Assembly: GCA_947057405.1 (NCBI GenBank)
Contig: CAMSEJ010000140.1
Coordinates: 1 to 6,801, forward strand
Direction: 5' to 3'
Source of the DNA: an uncultured Roseburia sp.
GTDB taxonomy: Bacteria; Bacillota; Clostridia; Lachnospirales; Lachnospiraceae
DNA: 6,801 bases
Under the pieces are notes generated by a model that had not been told where the DNA came from, made no database searches, and was given only the letters and a program-made list of their open reading frames with translations. Below, one piece after another: positions 4,775-6,801 of this stretch. Position numbers and translations under genes: made by a program. The first letter of the stretch is position 1, and each line of letters starts with the position of its first letter.

Positions 4775-6801
4775 TCCGGTTTAACTGATTGACTTCACTG
4801 GCTCCCGGATCATAATCAATCGCCACAATATTTGCCAGCGGATGCTGACGGCGCAGCTCTTTGATTACGCCTTTCCCGACTACATGGTTCGGCAGGCATC
4901 CGAACGGCTGCGTGCAGATAATATTATTGGTGCCGGTATGTATCAGCTCAAGCATTTCCCCGGTTAAAAACCAGCCTTCGCCGGTCTGGTTGCCCAGGGA
5001 GACGATATCCTTCGCGTACGATGCCAGCTCGTCAATCCGGGCAGGCGGATCAAAGCGGTGGCTTTCTTCAAAGGCGCTTCGGGCGGCTTTTCGGAGCCAT
5101 TCAAAGAAACGGATTCCCAGGTTGGCGTTTCGGGCGGCTTTTTTGTTTTTTCCCAGATGCTCTACCTGGAAATTCTGGTTGTAAAAGGTATACAGCAGAA
5201 AATCCGTTAAATCCGGTACAACGGCTTCCGCTCCTTCCGCTTCGAGCAGCTCCACCAGGTGGTTGTTGGCGGCAGGCAGAAATTTCACCAGGATTTCGCC
5301 GACAATGCCGACGCGCGGTTTTTGTTCGCCGGTTAGCGGCAGGCTGTCAAAGTCGCGGATGATATCCCGGCACAGCTGCTTGTAGGCGCTGTGGGAGAGC
5401 ATTTTGTCCTGCCCGACGAAGGCAGAGACGGTCTTTTTCCATTTTTCGTGCAGCGCGTTGGCGGATCCGGGCACTGCTTCGTACGGGCGCGTGCGGTACA
5501 GGCAGCGCATGAAAATGTCGCCGAAGATCAGGGCGTAAAGCCCGCGCTGGACGACCGGAAGCGTCAGGCGAAAGCCCGGATTTTTCTCTAAGCCGCTTAA
5601 GTTGATGGATATGACCGGGACATCCGGATAGCCGGCTTTTTCCAGGGCACGGCGGATAAAGCCGATGTAGTTGGAGGCACGGCAGCCGCCGCCGGTCTGT
5701 GATATGATGACGGCTGTTTTGTTCATGTCGTATTTGCCCGAGAGCACGGCGTCCATAATCTGCCCCACGACAATCAGGGAAGGGTAGCAGGCGTCGTTGT
5801 TGACGTATTTTAAGCCTACGTCTACGGCGGCGCGGTCGTTGCCGTTTAGTACCTTCATATAGTAGCCGGATGCACGGAAGGCGGGCTCAAGCAGATCAAA
5901 ATGCAGCGGCGACATCTGCGGGCAGAGGATGGTGTAGGTCTTGCGCATTTCTTTGGTAAAGACGGTGCGGCTGTAGTTCGAGGGCACAATCGTCCGGTGC
6001 GCGCAGGACTGCTTTTTTTTGCGGACGCGGATGGCGGCGAGCAGGGAGCGGATGCGGATGCGTGCCGCGCCTAAGTTGTTGACCTCGTCGATTTTCAGGC
6101 AGGTATATATTTTGCCGGATTTCGTCAGGATATCGCCCACACAGTCGGTGGTGACGGCGTCTAAGCCGCATCCGAAGGAGTTCAGCTGGATCAAATCCAG
6201 ATGTTCCTGTGTCTTTACGTAGTGGGCGGCTGCGTAAAGGCGGGAATGGTACATCCACTGATCCATGACAATCAGCGGCCGTTCCGGCTGTTTTAAGTGG
6301 GAGATAGAATCCTCCGTTAAAACGGCAAGCCCGTAGGAATTGATAAGCTCGGGGATGCCGTGGTTAATTTCCGGGTCGATGTGGTAGGGGCGTCCGGCTA
6401 AAACAATGCCGTGCCTGCCGGTCTGTTTTAAGTATGCTAAAACCTCTTCTCCTTTTTTGCGGATGTCTTCCCGGGCGGCGGCAAGCTCCTTCCAGCCGGC
6501 AAGTGCGGCGGAGCGGATTTCGGTGTCCGGTATCTCAAATTCCCGGGTAAAGGTTTTGACCAGCTCCTGTTCTAAGGCGTCGTAGTCGCCAAAGTTTAAA
6601 AACGGACTGAAAAAGCGCGTCTGCCCGGAGGTGATGGCTTCGACGTTGTTTTTGATGTTTTCCGCGTAGGAGGTGACGATCGGACAGTTATAGTGGTTTG
6701 GCGCGTCCTGAAATTCCGTGCGTTCATATGGGATACACGGATAGAAAATATATTTGATGCCCTTATGAATCAGCCATTCCACGTGGCCGTGCGCCAGTTT
6801 G
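4731..6801 (-). CDS. 2-hydroxyacyl-CoA dehydratase activase-related protein, C-terminal part
   Basis: The frame runs off the right edge, so the N-terminus is missing; about 690 residues are visible. Full-length relatives of about 1,400 residues usually begin with two BadF/BadG/BcrA/BcrD-type (ASKHA) ATPase domains, followed by DUF2229 and an HgdB-like region. The visible part opens with KLAHGH, seen in DUF2229 proteins. Numbering residues from the GTG at 6782, key motifs are YIFYPC (11-16), HYNCP (30-34), GIVLAGRPYHIDP (125-137), FGCGLDAVTTDC (203-214), NNDACYPS (328-335), QTGGGC (362-367), PRVGIVGEILVK (489-500), CTQPFGCLPN (623-632) and IDYDPGASEVNQLNRIK (655-671). The repeated Cys/FGC motifs suggest Fe-S cluster ligands. 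The family is linked to ATP-driven low-potential electron transfer to acyl-CoA dehydratases, but this large fused form is largely uncharacterised and its substrate is unknown. No dehydratase subunit gene is nearby. Confidence 0.9.
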   Translation of the reverse strand, partial: KLAHGHVEWLIHKGIKYIFYPCIPYERTEFQDAPNHYNCPIVTSYAENIKNNVEAITSGQTRFFSPFLNFGDYDALEQELVKTFTREFEIPDTEIRSAALAGWKELAAAREDIRKKGEEVLAYLKQTGRHGIVLAGRPYHIDPEINHGIPELINSYGLAVLTEDSISHLKQPERPLIVMDQWMYHSRLYAAAHYVKTQEHLDLIQLNSFGCGLDAVTTDCVGDILTKSGKIYTCLKIDEVNNLGAARIRIRSLLAAIRVRKKKQSCAHRTIVPSNYSRTVFTKEMRKTYTILCPQMSPLHFDLLEPAFRASGYYMKVLNGNDRAAVDVGLKYVNNDACYPSLIVVGQIMDAVLSGKYDMNKTAVIISQTGGGCRASNYIGFIRRALEKAGYPDVPVISINLSGLEKNPGFRLTLPVVQRGLYALIFGDIFMRCLYRTRPYEAVPGSANALHEKWKKTVSAFVGQDKMLSHSAYKQLCRDIIRDFDSLPLTGEQKPRVGIVGEILVKFLPAANNHLVELLEAEGAEAVVPDLTDFLLYTFYNQNFQVEHLGKNKKAARNANLGIRFFEWLRKAARSAFEESHRFDPPARIDELASYAKDIVSLGNQTGEGWFLTGEMLELIHTGTNNIICTQPFGCLPNHVVGKGVIKELRRQHPLANIVAIDYDPGASEVNQLNRIKLMLSTAQKNMER
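6012..6018 (-). other. Possible -1 frameshift slippery heptamer (A AAA AAG)
   Basis: Within an A8-G run (minus strand 6020-6012), the codons AAA AAA AAG encode K255-K257 of the activase-related fragment. The in-frame heptamer A AAA AAG is the same as that used for programmed -1 frameshifting in E. coli dnaX. A -1 shift would add about 37 codons and stop at 5898-5896. Flanking CGTCCG (upstream) and CGGACG (downstream) can pair around it, but there is no upstream SD-like stimulator. Function is speculative. Confidence 0.25.

Noticed and set aside
6780..6782. GTG 6782 as the true start of the activase-related gene
   Set aside because: The frame remains open to the window edge and the upstream codons (KLAHGH) are part of a conserved family motif, so the gene is truncated by the window.

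Overview
The window looks like chromosomal DNA from an anaerobic Firmicute, most likely a gut-type Clostridia/Lachnospiraceae member. This is an inference from three things: mid-GC composition, strong purine-rich Shine-Dalgarno (SD) sites, and the gene set, which includes a clostridial-style peptide chain release factor 3 and a very large 2-hydroxyacyl-CoA dehydratase activase-related protein. No rRNA, tRNA, CRISPR array, insertion sequence or phage gene was seen.

Layout. Positions 1-164 carry no convincing gene, but hold a C-rich tract (a G-quadruplex motif on the minus strand) followed by a G/T-rich stretch. From 165 to 4774, five plus-strand genes are packed like one transcription unit: a Uma2-family PD-(D/E)XK nuclease-like protein, release factor 3 (prfC), a classical WCGPC thioredoxin, a MATE-family multidrug/cation antiporter, and an unrecognised 244-residue protein. 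Gaps between them are about 10-20 bases, and the last two genes overlap by 14 bases. From 4731 to the right edge, the minus strand encodes the C-terminal part of the activase-related protein, whose N-terminus lies outside the window. The two convergent coding regions overlap tail to tail by 44 bases, with no recognisable terminator between them.

How the genes might work together. prfC (translation termination), trxA (thiol redox) and the MATE exporter are housekeeping or stress-type functions, and their proximity need not mean a shared pathway. The activase-related protein belongs to the Fe-S 'archerase' world of ATP-driven low-potential electron transfer. Its visible part reads as two diverged copies of one module in tandem, each with conserved Cys motifs.

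No clearly new multi-gene system is evident. The points most worth following are the tandem-module architecture of the activase-related protein, a dnaX-type slippery heptamer exactly in the linker between its two modules, the unknown 244-residue protein with its overlapping ends, and the probable TTG start of prfC.
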